A stretch of DNA of 64,000 nt. Origin: an uncultured Alphaproteobacteria bacterium. Lineage in GTDB: Bacteria > Pseudomonadota > Alphaproteobacteria > HIMB59. Under the pieces are notes generated by a model that made no database searches, had not been told where the DNA came from, and saw only the letters and a program-made list of their open reading frames with translations. The stretch covers positions 62,001 to 126,000 of the forward strand of contig CABYRL010000003.1 in NCBI GenBank assembly GCA_902521465.1, given 5' to 3'. Of the stretch, positions 46,162 through 55,093 are shown one piece after another; position 1 is the first letter of the stretch, and every line of letters begins with the position of its first letter. A program made the position numbers and the translations under genes.

Positions 46162-47222
46162 ATCCTCATCTTCTTTCTAATTTCATCGATACATATTAAA
46201 TTCTTTTTTCTATCCTCATAATGCCAATAATCCCATCCATTGAAACTCGATGTCTTATTTACTTTTGCAGCAATTTTATGAATTGATCCTCTCTCATTTT
46301 TATATGAAATACTCCCATCTGGTAAAATTGTAGCTTTATAGCTTTTCTTATTGTTATAGAGTTTAGCACCTGGTTTTAAATGGCCATTGTCAATTAAACT
46401 TGCAAAGGGTATTTTTTGAGTTGGTTTATCTTTTTCATTAATCTCTAATAAATCATTTTTTAAAGATTTAATTTTTTTTAATCTTTTAATAGCTAAATTG
46501 AAATAACCTTCATTTTTTTCAAAACCTATGTAATTTCTACCCAAATATTTTGCTTCAGCACAGAAACTTGCTGTGCCTGCAAAAGGCTCTAGTACTAGAT
46601 CTCCTTGTATCGATGACTGAATAATAATTTTTTTCATCAAAGCTAATGGTTTTTGAGTTGGGTGAGCTGTTTGGTTTTTATTGTTTTTCAGCCTTTCTTT
46701 ACCTGAACAAATCGGAAAGTTCCAAATACTTCTCTCTTGTCTGTCTTCATTTGCAACCTTTAAAGTATGATAATTAAATTGATACTTTGATTTAGGTTTT
46801 TTTGAACACCAAATAAGAGTTTCATGTGCATTAGTAAGTCTTGTTGCCCTAAAGTTTGGTAATGGGTTAGATTTAGCCCAAATCACATCATTTAAAATCC
46901 AAAAGTTTAAATCTTGGAGAATTTTTCCAATTCTAAAAATATTGTGATATGAACCAATAATCCATAACCCCCCATCAGTTTTAAGAACTCTTTTACACTC
47001 AGTTAAATAAGAAAAGGTAAAATCATCATAACTCGAGTAACTATCAAATTTGTCCCAATCCTGATTGACACCATTGACAATGGAATGATTTGGTCTAGTT
47101 AAGACTTTGTTTAATTGTAAATTATAAGGAGGGTCTAAGAAAATTAAATCAATTGTCTGATCTTCAATCTTAGCCAATAGATCAAGACAATCACCTAGAT
47201 ATAGGTTATTTGATTTCAACAC
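46158..47222 (-). CDS. ccrM: Cell-cycle DNA adenine methyltransferase CcrM (GANTC)
   Basis: An N6-adenine methyltransferase acting after replication and part of alphaproteobacterial cell-cycle control. 354 residues of beta class: catalytic LDPPYNLQLN near the N-terminus, the SAM motif LEPFAGTASFCAEAKYLG in the second half and the C-terminal RAMA-type domain (FASLIDNGHLKPGAKLYN ... FNGWDYWHYE), which distinguishes CcrM/HinfI-like enzymes. GANTC specificity is inferred from family. The start is GTG at 47222 (TTG at 47219 possible). The stop shares TTAA with mutY. Confidence 0.94.
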   Translation of the reverse strand: MLKSNNLYLGDCLDLLAKIEDQTIDLIFLDPPYNLQLNKVLTRPNHSIVNGVNQDWDKFDSYSSYDDFTFSYLTECKRVLKTDGGLWIIGSYHNIFRIGKILQDLNFWILNDVIWAKSNPLPNFRATRLTNAHETLIWCSKKPKSKYQFNYHTLKVANEDRQERSIWNFPICSGKERLKNNKNQTAHPTQKPLALMKKIIIQSSIQGDLVLEPFAGTASFCAEAKYLGRNYIGFEKNEGYFNLAIKRLKKIKSLKNDLLEINEKDKPTQKIPFASLIDNGHLKPGAKLYNNKKSYKATILPDGSISYKNERGSIHKIAAKVNKTSSFNGWDYWHYEDRKKNLICIDEIRKKMRI

Positions 47223-47226
47223 ACAT

Positions 47227-47259
47227 GAATCTTAATATTTATAAAGAATCTTGTGTAAA
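47227..47259 (-). promoter_or_regulatory. Candidate ccrM promoter with two GANTC sites
   Basis: In the 61-bp gap before ccrM, TTTACA (47254-47259) and TATTAA (47232-47237) form a weak -35/-10 pair with 16-bp spacing. GAATC occurs twice, at 47246-47250 in the spacer and at 47227-47231 just after the -10 box. In Caulobacter the ccrM leader also carries two GANTC sites that make its transcription methylation-sensitive; the same logic here is inference. No CtrA site (TTAA-N7-TTAA) is seen. Confidence 0.42.
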
Positions 47260-47283
47260 AAAAACTTACTCTACTGTTGATAA

Positions 47284-47886
47284 CTAAGTAGATAACTTTT
47301 TGATAAGTTTACTTATAGGTTGATAAGTGGTCCTGTGATATTTGCTGACCCCATGTGAATTAATAGCGCTTAAGTGAGACTTTGTACCGTACCCAGCATT
47401 TTTATTCCATTGATAATTACCATCTAATGAGTGGAGTTTCAGAAGTAATTTGTCTCTGAAGACTTTTGCTATTATTGAAGCTGCTGACACCTGATTAATT
47501 TTATCATCTGCTTTAATTAAAGACTTCACGTTATAACCTTTCATTTCGCTTGGAATAAATTTTCCATCTATGATGATCGTATCTGACTTTTTTGACAACA
47601 AAATTATCGATTGTTTCATGCTTTGCAAAACTACATTGTGAATATTAAATCTTTCAATAAATTTTTTTTTTCCAAAAATAATTTGATAATTATATTCGAA
47701 ACCTTTATTTAATCTGAAATATTCATATATTTCCTCTCTTTTTTTTTTATTTATTTTTTTTGAATCAGAGACACTAAATGGAAGTTTATCAAATAAGGAA
47801 TTTTGTGATCTGAAAGCACAAATTATTGCACTTCCAACAAGAGATCCTCTGCCAACCTCGTCGACTCCAACGACATATTCACTCAT
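47284..47886 (-). CDS. rnhB: Ribonuclease HII
   Basis: Removes ribonucleotides and RNA primers from DNA. 200 residues; VVGVDEVGRGSLVGS holds the first Asp-Glu metal site, and IIDGKFIP, IKADDKINQVSAASIIAKVFRD the others, with the GYGTKSH block near the end. The ATG at 47886 is preferred over a TTG three bases upstream. It overlaps moaB by 8 bp. rnhB beside ccrM is conserved in alphaproteobacteria. Confidence 0.95.
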   Translation of the reverse strand: MSEYVVGVDEVGRGSLVGSAIICAFRSQNSLFDKLPFSVSDSKKINKKKREEIYEYFRLNKGFEYNYQIIFGKKKFIERFNIHNVVLQSMKQSIILLSKKSDTIIIDGKFIPSEMKGYNVKSLIKADDKINQVSAASIIAKVFRDKLLLKLHSLDGNYQWNKNAGYGTKSHLSAINSHGVSKYHRTTYQPISKLIKKLST

Positions 47887-48400
47887 CAAGTCTAGGTATT
47901 AGTTCGACAAAATTACATGGCTTGTGTCTTATGTCTAATTGATGAAAAAGAATATCATTCCAAGCATCTCTAACAGCAGAAGTAGATCCAGGTAAACAAA
48001 AGATGTAAGTTTGATTTAATAAAAATGCACTCGCTCGAGATTGTATAGTTGAGGTTCCAATTTTTTTATAGCTTAATTGTCTAAACAATTCTCCAAATCC
48101 CGGAATTTCAACTTGAGATATTTTTTTTAAGGCATCAATAGTATTATCTCTTCCCGTCAGACCAGTCCCACCTGAAGTGATTATTACATCGTGTTCGACA
48201 GATGCTGTTAATTTCTGAATAATAGGAATAAAGAGTTTAGGTTCATCTTCAATAATCTGATAATGGGAAACAGAATGTCCTTTTTTTTGTATAAGTTCTT
48301 TTAATGTATTACCTGATTTATCATCACTTTCTTTTCTTGTATCCGACAAAGTGATTACAGCAATATTTATTTGTTTAAATGTTATTTTTTCATCAATCAT
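47879..48400 (-). CDS. moaB: Molybdenum cofactor biosynthesis protein MoaB/MogA-like
   Basis: Adenylylates molybdopterin or acts at that step. 173 residues of the MoaB/Mog family: INIAVITLSDTRKESDDKSG, VIITSGGTGLTGRDNTIDAL (MPT-binding GGTG and Asp) and FCLPGSTSAVRDAW. No other molybdenum cofactor gene is in the window, so whether the full pathway exists is open. It overlaps slt by 8 bp and rnhB by 8 bp. Confidence 0.9.
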   Translation of the reverse strand: MIDEKITFKQINIAVITLSDTRKESDDKSGNTLKELIQKKGHSVSHYQIIEDEPKLFIPIIQKLTASVEHDVIITSGGTGLTGRDNTIDALKKISQVEIPGFGELFRQLSYKKIGTSTIQSRASAFLLNQTYIFCLPGSTSAVRDAWNDILFHQLDIRHKPCNFVELIPRLDE

Positions 48401-50087
48401 TAATCAAGATAGTATTAGTGGCTATGAGTTCATCAGCATAATTGAATGAATTATGATTTATTAATTCATAAATAACAAGATTAGTTAGAACTCTCTCAAC
48501 AAACATTCTTGTTTCTCTTGATGGTATAGATTCAATTAAAAGAAAACTATCATCATTAAAAGTAGTTTTTTTCATCCATTTTGAAAGATTTCCTGGCCCT
48601 GCATTATATGAGATTAAGGCCTTTAGCAAATCTCCATTGATATAATTTATAGATAATAAATTTTGAAGGTAGAGGCTACCTGTTTCAACATTAATTTCGG
48701 GATCATATAATATTCTCGGATTAGACTTAAATTTATGTTTTTTATTTACCATACGAGCAGTTGATGGAAGAATTTGCATCAATCCATATGCACTTTTACC
48801 ACTTTTTGCAAAAGCACTAAACTGCGACTCTTGTCTAATCATGCTAATAATAATAGTTGGGTCAATATTATTGAAATTATAATCTTGGATCCATTTTGGT
48901 GTTGGATATAAAAAATCTATCGGGGCGTCATCTTTAAACAAGTATTTTGCTGTTTTAATTTGCAAGGAACTCAGATCATTTTTAATAGAAAAATTTAGGA
49001 TTAGTCTTTTAAATCTTTCATTTGTAATATTTTGAAGTCTATTTAATTCTATCTCTGCAATTGGAAGTTCATCGATTTCAATTAAGGCCTGAATTCTCTC
49101 ACCTAATTTGGTATTTAAAAATGACTCAAGATCTGAGCTCATTAATGAGGTATTAAATTCAAAGTCTTGAATGGTTTTATCTAAAATTCTACAAGATAAA
49201 ATTGAGTATATATTAAAACTTGGTTTGCAAGATTTATTTAGAGCTTCTAAAGATGCTTTGAAAGTAATTTCATCATTAGCGTCTTTTGTTGAGGATAAAA
49301 ATGACCAATAAGCACCAGCATCCCTTAACCATTTGTTATCTGAAATTTTTGAGAGTATTAAAAATTGTCTCGAGGCTTTTTGGTATTTCCCTTTTCTATA
49401 ATATGAGAGACCTTTAATCCACAAGCCCTCATCGTATGGTTGACTCAAGAAAGCTTCATCATTTAAAACATTTATCGCCTTATCATCTAAATCTGCAAGG
49501 TAGTAGCCATTGGCAATTTTGGAAAGTAGAAAAGATTTTTCTTTTTGATTAAAATATTTTATGTGGTGGTTTAAATACTCTAATGCTCCAGTAGGCCATC
49601 CTCTTCCAACTCTTGATCTTACAGTATTATAAATACTAATTTTTTTTGAGTAATTTTTATTTGAAAATATTTTATTTGATTTAGTGGAGACAGTTTCTTG
49701 TGACTTATCTTTTTGAAAGATCTCATCAAAAAGTGGGTATGAATTTTTTTTTGGTTTTTTTGCCCCATCCGGCATTCTTCTTACTCCCAATTTATAAATC
49801 CTTCTAGCTTCGTAATGATCACTATATTCACTCAGCCAATCTCGGAGCTCTAAAAAACTAGAGCGATGTGCTGTTGGATGAAGAAGTTTTAAAGCTTGTA
49901 CATGACCCAAAAGAATTAAATCATCTAGTTTTGCTATATCTTTATCACCTTTATCAAAATTTCCATTTCTGTAATCATTAAAAATACTTTTATAAAGGCC
50001 AATATCTTTAGAGCTAAGGGCAAAGATACTGTGTGAGTAAAAAAACGTTACAATTAATAAAACGATAATTCTCATTCTATCCACCAA
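48393..50087 (-). CDS. slt: Soluble lytic murein transglycosylase
   Basis: Cleaves peptidoglycan glycan strands in the periplasm. 564 residues: signal peptide (about 1-23), a long alpha-superhelical region with TPR-like units, and a C-terminal goose-lysozyme-type SLT domain with catalytic Glu420 in IRQESQFS, GLMQILPSTA, YDPEINVETGSLYL and ISYNAGPGN. It overlaps the UDG-like gene by 11 bp upstream. Order UDG-like, slt, moaB recurs in alphaproteobacteria in varied form. Confidence 0.92.
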   Translation of the reverse strand: MVDRMRIIVLLIVTFFYSHSIFALSSKDIGLYKSIFNDYRNGNFDKGDKDIAKLDDLILLGHVQALKLLHPTAHRSSFLELRDWLSEYSDHYEARRIYKLGVRRMPDGAKKPKKNSYPLFDEIFQKDKSQETVSTKSNKIFSNKNYSKKISIYNTVRSRVGRGWPTGALEYLNHHIKYFNQKEKSFLLSKIANGYYLADLDDKAINVLNDEAFLSQPYDEGLWIKGLSYYRKGKYQKASRQFLILSKISDNKWLRDAGAYWSFLSSTKDANDEITFKASLEALNKSCKPSFNIYSILSCRILDKTIQDFEFNTSLMSSDLESFLNTKLGERIQALIEIDELPIAEIELNRLQNITNERFKRLILNFSIKNDLSSLQIKTAKYLFKDDAPIDFLYPTPKWIQDYNFNNIDPTIIISMIRQESQFSAFAKSGKSAYGLMQILPSTARMVNKKHKFKSNPRILYDPEINVETGSLYLQNLLSINYINGDLLKALISYNAGPGNLSKWMKKTTFNDDSFLLIESIPSRETRMFVERVLTNLVIYELINHNSFNYADELIATNTILIND

Positions 50088-50754
50088 GCTGCTTTTTAAT
50101 TTCCTTTAAATCTTCCCAAGCATCTTTCTTAAGTTCTGGATTGTTTATTAATAGAGATGGCTCATAAAGCACACGGCATTTTTTGGGTACTACGTCATTC
50201 GGGGTGTTGAAATCAAACCACTTTCCACGAAGAGACATGGAAGACAAGTCTGCAGCCAACAACATTTTGATGCAATAATTTGACATAATTATTAAATATT
50301 TTGGGTTAATCAATTCAATCAACCGATAATTGATAAGTTGTAAAATTGAATTCATTTTGTGGTTATTATCAAACTCACTGAGTCCCCTTGGTATATAAGA
50401 CATTAAGCTTATTTGTTTTCTATCTAATTTTATGGAGGAAAGCATTTTATCGAATAACTCACCATTTGCTTTATCTATTATCTTTTCATCAGTAATATCG
50501 CATTTACCGTAAAAAAATAAAATCTTCGAATTTTTATCACCTTCTACTAAATTGATTGGTTGATTAATATTGAACTTTAATAATTCATTTTTTAAAAAAT
50601 CCTCTATTTGATCAATACTAGTGGCTTTGCTTGGGCTATTGATAATATCTCTATTTATTTGGTTATCGGAATCATTTTGGGATTTTTTTACTTGAAATTC
50701 CTCCAGATTCATCAATTCCAAAAGAATATTTTTTTGGTAGTCTTGGTTATTCAT
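50077..50754 (-). CDS. Uracil-DNA-glycosylase-family-4-like protein, degenerate
   Basis: 225 residues resembling the C-terminal domain of family 4 uracil-DNA glycosylases: NGELFDKMLSSIKLDRKQISLMSYIP stands where PFVGRAGxLL...vyitN normally occurs, and LYEPSLLINNPELKKDAWEDL aligns with HPSYLLRNPxxKxxxWxDL. The usual GE(A/G)PG loop and the HPS histidine are lost, and no CxxC iron-sulfur ligands are seen. Context (before slt-moaB) matches that of the alphaproteobacterial gene. It may be inactive or repurposed. The ATG overlaps the divergent TPR gene ATG in CATG. Confidence 0.68.
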   Translation of the reverse strand: MNNQDYQKNILLELMNLEEFQVKKSQNDSDNQINRDIINSPSKATSIDQIEDFLKNELLKFNINQPINLVEGDKNSKILFFYGKCDITDEKIIDKANGELFDKMLSSIKLDRKQISLMSYIPRGLSEFDNNHKMNSILQLINYRLIELINPKYLIIMSNYCIKMLLAADLSSMSLRGKWFDFNTPNDVVPKKCRVLYEPSLLINNPELKKDAWEDLKEIKKQLGG

Positions 50755-52351
50755 GATTAAAAAATTATCTTTTAGTTTATATTTTATATGTTTTTTTGGA
50801 TTTATTGTATATGCATATGGGTCTCAATTAAAAAATACTTTCGAAAATCAACTTCTAAGTTCAATTTATTCTGAATACAATAATGATTATTTAATTTGGG
50901 AAAAATTACCAGCTTATGATTTTTCAAATGACCACACTTCAACCTTACTAAGTAATATTATTATAGGGAATTATACTTTTGATAATATTAGTGAAATTGA
51001 AAGTGGATTTATTCATGAGATTATTCTTTTTCTCAAGAATCTAGGTGATGACAAATGCTTAAATATTCCTGACAAAAAACAAATTTATATTTTTGAAGAG
51101 GCTATACTAAAAAGCATAAATTTTTGGATGAATTATTGTAATAAAAACAATGTTCAAAATAATTTAGAAAATTTGAATGAAATTGATAGTCGCTTTACAA
51201 ATTTAAGATATATCAATACTATTTATTACTATCATCACCAAAAAGACCTCAACAGTTTACAAAAAATTAATGAAGAAGTAACATCAAATATAGAAACACT
51301 CTCTATCTTTAATTCTAAAGAATTAAATGTAATGGACAGTATTTTCAATTATCATAACATCAATTTTCCACTGGCAGATTTTATTCAGTCATCAACTACT
51401 TTTAATAATTTGTCTATAGAATTAGATCAAAATTACGTAGTTAAGGATTATGAAGACATAATATATCTTCAACTATTTCAAACTAGCACTTATTATTTTT
51501 ATGCGCGTGAGTATAAAAAAGCACTTGCTTTATTATCTTATTTAATCGAAATAAATCCAGATAATAGGGATTATTATCTTTATAAAAAAATTTCATTTTT
51601 AGCAGAATTAAATCCAAGTAAAGAAATACTAAAATTAATTAAAAATTTTAACCCAACTGACAAAAATTTTAATTTTTTTAAAAACTACCTTTATATCTCA
51701 ACATCATTTGAATTAGACACTGATATGAGTGACTTAGTGTATTTTATAAATAATAGCGATCATCAAACTGATTGGATAAATCTAGAGTTATCATTTCTTG
51801 TTGCGATGGAAATGTATTTTTTAAATGATAATAGTGGTGCTTTAGATTTTATAAACGAGTGTTGCATGAGTATTTTAGAGAATTCTGATGATGCAATTCA
51901 TCTTTTTAAATATGGTATTTTGTTAGAGAGAAATAATGAAATTAAAAAAGCTGAAGAAATTATCCAAAAAAGTATTGATATATCTAAAAGTTCATATCCT
52001 TACATATTAAATTATCTTGCATATTTATGGGTTGAGAATGATAGAAAATTAGATCTTGCAGAAAGTATGCTTCAAAAGGCAGTAAAAGACTCAAATTATA
52101 ATGATGGGGCTATACTTGATAGTTTGGGATGGCTTTATTTTAAGAAAGATAACTTAGATTTGGCAGAAAAATGGATTTATGATGCTTATCAACTTGAACC
52201 CTCAGAGCCAGAAATAATAGATCATTTATCTCAAATATATTATGAATTAGGCAGATACAAAGAATCAAAATTTTTAGATAATAAAATTATACTATTTCAT
52301 AAAGATTATTTTAAATACGAGGAAGTTTTAGGCAGAAATGAAAATAATTAA
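50753..52351 (+). CDS. Exported TPR-repeat protein
   Basis: A 532-residue protein with a signal peptide (about residues 1-23, no lipobox) and scattered TPR helices; the C-terminal 130 residues contain clear repeats: LNYLAYLWVENDRKLDLAESML, DGAILDSLGWLYFKKDNLDLAE and IIDHLSQIYYELGRYKESK, the 'NYLGY ... DSLGW ... DHLGD' pattern of a conserved alphaproteobacterial TPR protein near ispE. It is a scaffold or interaction protein in the periplasm or outer membrane; its partner is unknown. Overlaps ispE by 14 bp. Confidence 0.82.
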   Translation: MIKKLSFSLYFICFFGFIVYAYGSQLKNTFENQLLSSIYSEYNNDYLIWEKLPAYDFSNDHTSTLLSNIIIGNYTFDNISEIESGFIHEIILFLKNLGDDKCLNIPDKKQIYIFEEAILKSINFWMNYCNKNNVQNNLENLNEIDSRFTNLRYINTIYYYHHQKDLNSLQKINEEVTSNIETLSIFNSKELNVMDSIFNYHNINFPLADFIQSSTTFNNLSIELDQNYVVKDYEDIIYLQLFQTSTYYFYAREYKKALALLSYLIEINPDNRDYYLYKKISFLAELNPSKEILKLIKNFNPTDKNFNFFKNYLYISTSFELDTDMSDLVYFINNSDHQTDWINLELSFLVAMEMYFLNDNSGALDFINECCMSILENSDDAIHLFKYGILLERNNEIKKAEEIIQKSIDISKSSYPYILNYLAYLWVENDRKLDLAESMLQKAVKDSNYNDGAILDSLGWLYFKKDNLDLAEKWIYDAYQLEPSEPEIIDHLSQIYYELGRYKESKFLDNKIILFHKDYFKYEEVLGRNENN

Positions 52352-53156
52352 ATTAACAAGCTATGCTAAAATAAATCTTGATTTAAAAATTAAATATTAT
52401 GACAAAATTATCAAAAAACATAAGATTTCTTCTAAAGTCGTTCTTTTAAAATTAAATGATTTAATTAAGGTATCTAATTCTACAAAGTTACAAATTACTT
52501 ATTACGATCAAAATAAAAAAATAATCAAATTGAAAAATGATATTATAAAAAAATCAATTCTATTTTTTGATAGAAAATACAAAACTAAAACAAAATTAAA
52601 ATTTTTAGTTTATAAAAAAATACCAGTTGGTTATGGATTAGGAGGCGGATCCTCAAATGCAGCCTCAATTTTAAAATTTCTATATAAATATCATCAAATT
52701 TCTTCAAAAAACTTTGAAAAAGATGCACCTTTAATTGGTTCAGATGTAATTATTTTTAAAGATAAATATCCAAAAATAATTGATGGATTAAGTCAGTATA
52801 AATACCTCAAGGCAAAAAAATATTATTGGAGGAAAGTTTACTTAATTTTTCCTTCACAAAAAAATTTAACTAAAAAAATTTATAATTATTTTAAAAACCA
52901 TAATATGGGAGCAAAAAAACAACTAATATCTCAAAATAACTTAACTAGATCATCCATGTTGCTAAATAAAGAGTTTAAAGAATTATTTATGTTCCTTTTG
53001 GATTATAGGAAAGATTTCTTAAAATTTGGCATGAGTGGTAGTGGATCTTCAATTTTTGTATCTTTCAAGAAAATCGCAAAAGAAAGGTCGATTTTTAGGG
53101 AGATTAATAAATTTTATCCTTCAGTTAGAATTGAAAAATCCTCTTATTTCGGATAA
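52338..53156 (+). CDS. ispE: 4-diphosphocytidyl-2-C-methyl-D-erythritol kinase
   Basis: A step in the MEP isoprenoid pathway: ATP-dependent phosphorylation of CDP-ME. The 272-residue GHMP kinase has SYAKINLDLKI at the N-terminus, the ATP loop VGYGLGGGSSNAASIL, a catalytic Asp in IGSDVI (in place of the usual GADVPFF) and motif 3 MSGSGSSIFVSF. It follows the TPR gene with 14-bp overlap and precedes tRNA-Gln by 16 bp. Confidence 0.9.
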   Translation: MKIIKLTSYAKINLDLKIKYYDKIIKKHKISSKVVLLKLNDLIKVSNSTKLQITYYDQNKKIIKLKNDIIKKSILFFDRKYKTKTKLKFLVYKKIPVGYGLGGGSSNAASILKFLYKYHQISSKNFEKDAPLIGSDVIIFKDKYPKIIDGLSQYKYLKAKKYYWRKVYLIFPSQKNLTKKIYNYFKNHNMGAKKQLISQNNLTRSSMLLNKEFKELFMFLLDYRKDFLKFGMSGSGSSIFVSFKKIAKERSIFREINKFYPSVRIEKSSYFG

Positions 53157-53172
53157 GTTCTTTAAATCCTGA

Positions 53173-53247
53173 TGGGGCGTAGCCAAGCGGTAAGGCACCG
53201 GTTTTTGGTATCGGCATGCGTAGGTTCGAATCCTACCGCCCCAGCCA
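53173..53247 (+). tRNA. tRNA-Gln (anticodon TTG)
   Basis: A complete cloverleaf. The acceptor TGGGGCG pairs with CGCCCCA, the D arm is GCCAAGCGGTAAGGC, the anticodon stem CCGGT/ATCGG closes loop TTTTGGT (TTG), and the T arm is TAGG-TTCGAAT-CCTA. The discriminator is G53244 and CCA is encoded at 53245-53247. It lies between ispE and uup on the same strand without a visible terminator, so it is probably cut from a common transcript. Confidence 0.97.
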
Positions 53248-53272
53248 TATCTAAGCTATAAATTGAAATAAT

Positions 53273-55090
53273 ATGAAACAACTTTTATTTTCACTTAAAG
53301 AGGGATCAGTTAGTTATCATAAAAAAGAAATTTTAAAGGAACTTGATATAAATATTCATCGAAAAGATTTTATTGCGCTTGTTGGTAAAAATGGGGCAGG
53401 GAAATCAACCCTAATGAATGTCATATCAGGTCAACATGATATTGATGCTGGTGAAAAATGGAGTGTTGATAATTTTGCTGTAAATTATTTCAACCAAAAT
53501 TTTTTATTAAATGATGATAATAACACCGTTGAGCAAGAAATTTTATCTGTAATCAAAAATCAAGATAATAATTATGAGATAGATATATTTTGCAATAATT
53601 TAAGTATTGATAAAAACAGTTTAATTAAACATTTATCTGGGGGGCAGAAAAGGAGAGTAGGGCTAATCAAAAATTTAATCAAACCATCTGATCTTTTGCT
53701 ATTAGATGAACCAACTAATCATTTAGACTTGGACACAATTGTTTGGCTAGAAAATTATTTAAAAAAACTAGATTGTGCAATTTTATGTGTAAGTCATGAT
53801 CGACAATTTCTAAAAAACTTTACAAATAAAATATTATGGATAGATCGATCTAAAATAAAAATAAACTACAAAGGTTATAGTGATTTTGATAATTGGTCTG
53901 AGACTCTTTTATCACAAGAAGAGAGAGAACTACAAAATAGGAAGCAATTTGTCAATTTAGAGGTGAATTGGGCTAATAAAGGAGTTAAAGCAAGAGTTAA
54001 AAGAAATACCAGAAGGTTAGAACAAGCTAAAGACTTAAAGGAAAATTTAGAGAAAGATATTAGCGAATTTAAAAAAGCTACAAAAAAGATTGAAATTAAT
54101 CAAATTTATGAGAATTCAAAGAATTTTAAAAATGTTGCAGAGTTTCACAATGCAGAATTTTACTATGAAGAAAATAATAAAAATTTTATTTTAAAAAACT
54201 TTAATTTAAAAATAAGTAAAAAAGATAGAATTGGTCTTTTGGGAGGTAATGGATCTGGAAAAACAACTTTTTTAAAAATTTTGCTTAATGAACTGAATTT
54301 AAAATCGGGAACTTTAAAATTAAGAAAAGAATTAGAGTTTTCCTATTTTGACCAATTAAGAAATGATTTAAAAGACAATTTACCAATAAAGAAGGTCTTA
54401 GTCCCCTCTGGTGGCGATTACTTAAAAACGCAGGGTAAAGAGAGACATGTATGCAGTTATTTAAAAGATTTCCATTTTGATCCATCTAAAGCAAATGATC
54501 CTGTCGGGAGTTTATCTGGTGGAATGAAAAATCGACTACTTTTATCAAAAGTCTTATCAAATCCTAAAAGTGGCTTAATCTTAGATGAGCCTACTAATGA
54601 CCTTGATGTTGATACTTTAGATTTAGTAGAGTCTATACTTTCTAATTACAACGGGACTCTCGTAGTTGTTTCACACAATAGAGATTTTTTAGACAAATTA
54701 GTAAATAAAATATTATTTTTCAAAGGAAATGGTGATGTTTTGTTATTTAATGGTGGCTATCATGACTTTTTAAAAAACAAAGATCTTCTTGAAAATGATA
54801 CTAATAACTATTTTCAAAATGAAAATAAATCTGAAAAGAAAAATATAAATTTAAAAAATTTACATAAAAAAAAGTTAACCTTTAAATTACAATATGAGCT
54901 TAATAATTTACCCAAGCAAATAGACCTTTTGAAAGAAGAAATTGTTCATTTTGAAAAAATCATAGAGGCACCAGATCTTTATAAAAAGGACTATGAGTTA
55001 TTTATTAGCACAACTAAAAAATTAGGTTCACTCCAAATAGAATTGGAAAATAAAGAGCAAAGATGGTTAGAACTCATGGAATTAAATTAG
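53273..55090 (+). CDS. uup: ABC-F ATPase, Uup-type
   Basis: A cytosolic ABC-F protein acting on the ribosome or on nucleic acid. 605 residues: two ABC domains (Walker A GKNGAGKST near residue 38 and GGNGSGKTT near 325; signatures LSGGQKRRVG and LSGGMKNRLLL; Walker B LLLLDEPTNHLD and LILDEPTNDLD), an interdomain linker of charged helices, and a C-terminal coiled coil (KLTFKLQYELNNLPKQIDLL onward). The C-terminal coiled coil favours Uup over EttA. It directly follows tRNA-Gln by 25 bp. Confidence 0.9.
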   Translation: MKQLLFSLKEGSVSYHKKEILKELDINIHRKDFIALVGKNGAGKSTLMNVISGQHDIDAGEKWSVDNFAVNYFNQNFLLNDDNNTVEQEILSVIKNQDNNYEIDIFCNNLSIDKNSLIKHLSGGQKRRVGLIKNLIKPSDLLLLDEPTNHLDLDTIVWLENYLKKLDCAILCVSHDRQFLKNFTNKILWIDRSKIKINYKGYSDFDNWSETLLSQEERELQNRKQFVNLEVNWANKGVKARVKRNTRRLEQAKDLKENLEKDISEFKKATKKIEINQIYENSKNFKNVAEFHNAEFYYEENNKNFILKNFNLKISKKDRIGLLGGNGSGKTTFLKILLNELNLKSGTLKLRKELEFSYFDQLRNDLKDNLPIKKVLVPSGGDYLKTQGKERHVCSYLKDFHFDPSKANDPVGSLSGGMKNRLLLSKVLSNPKSGLILDEPTNDLDVDTLDLVESILSNYNGTLVVVSHNRDFLDKLVNKILFFKGNGDVLLFNGGYHDFLKNKDLLENDTNNYFQNENKSEKKNINLKNLHKKKLTFKLQYELNNLPKQIDLLKEEIVHFEKIIEAPDLYKKDYELFISTTKKLGSLQIELENKEQRWLELMELN

Positions 55091-55093
55091 AAG

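Noticed and set aside
47275-47283. DnaA-box-like TTATCAACA (minus strand) upstream of ccrM
   Set aside because: A single imperfect box; no cluster of boxes, AT-rich unwinding element or origin-associated genes nearby.
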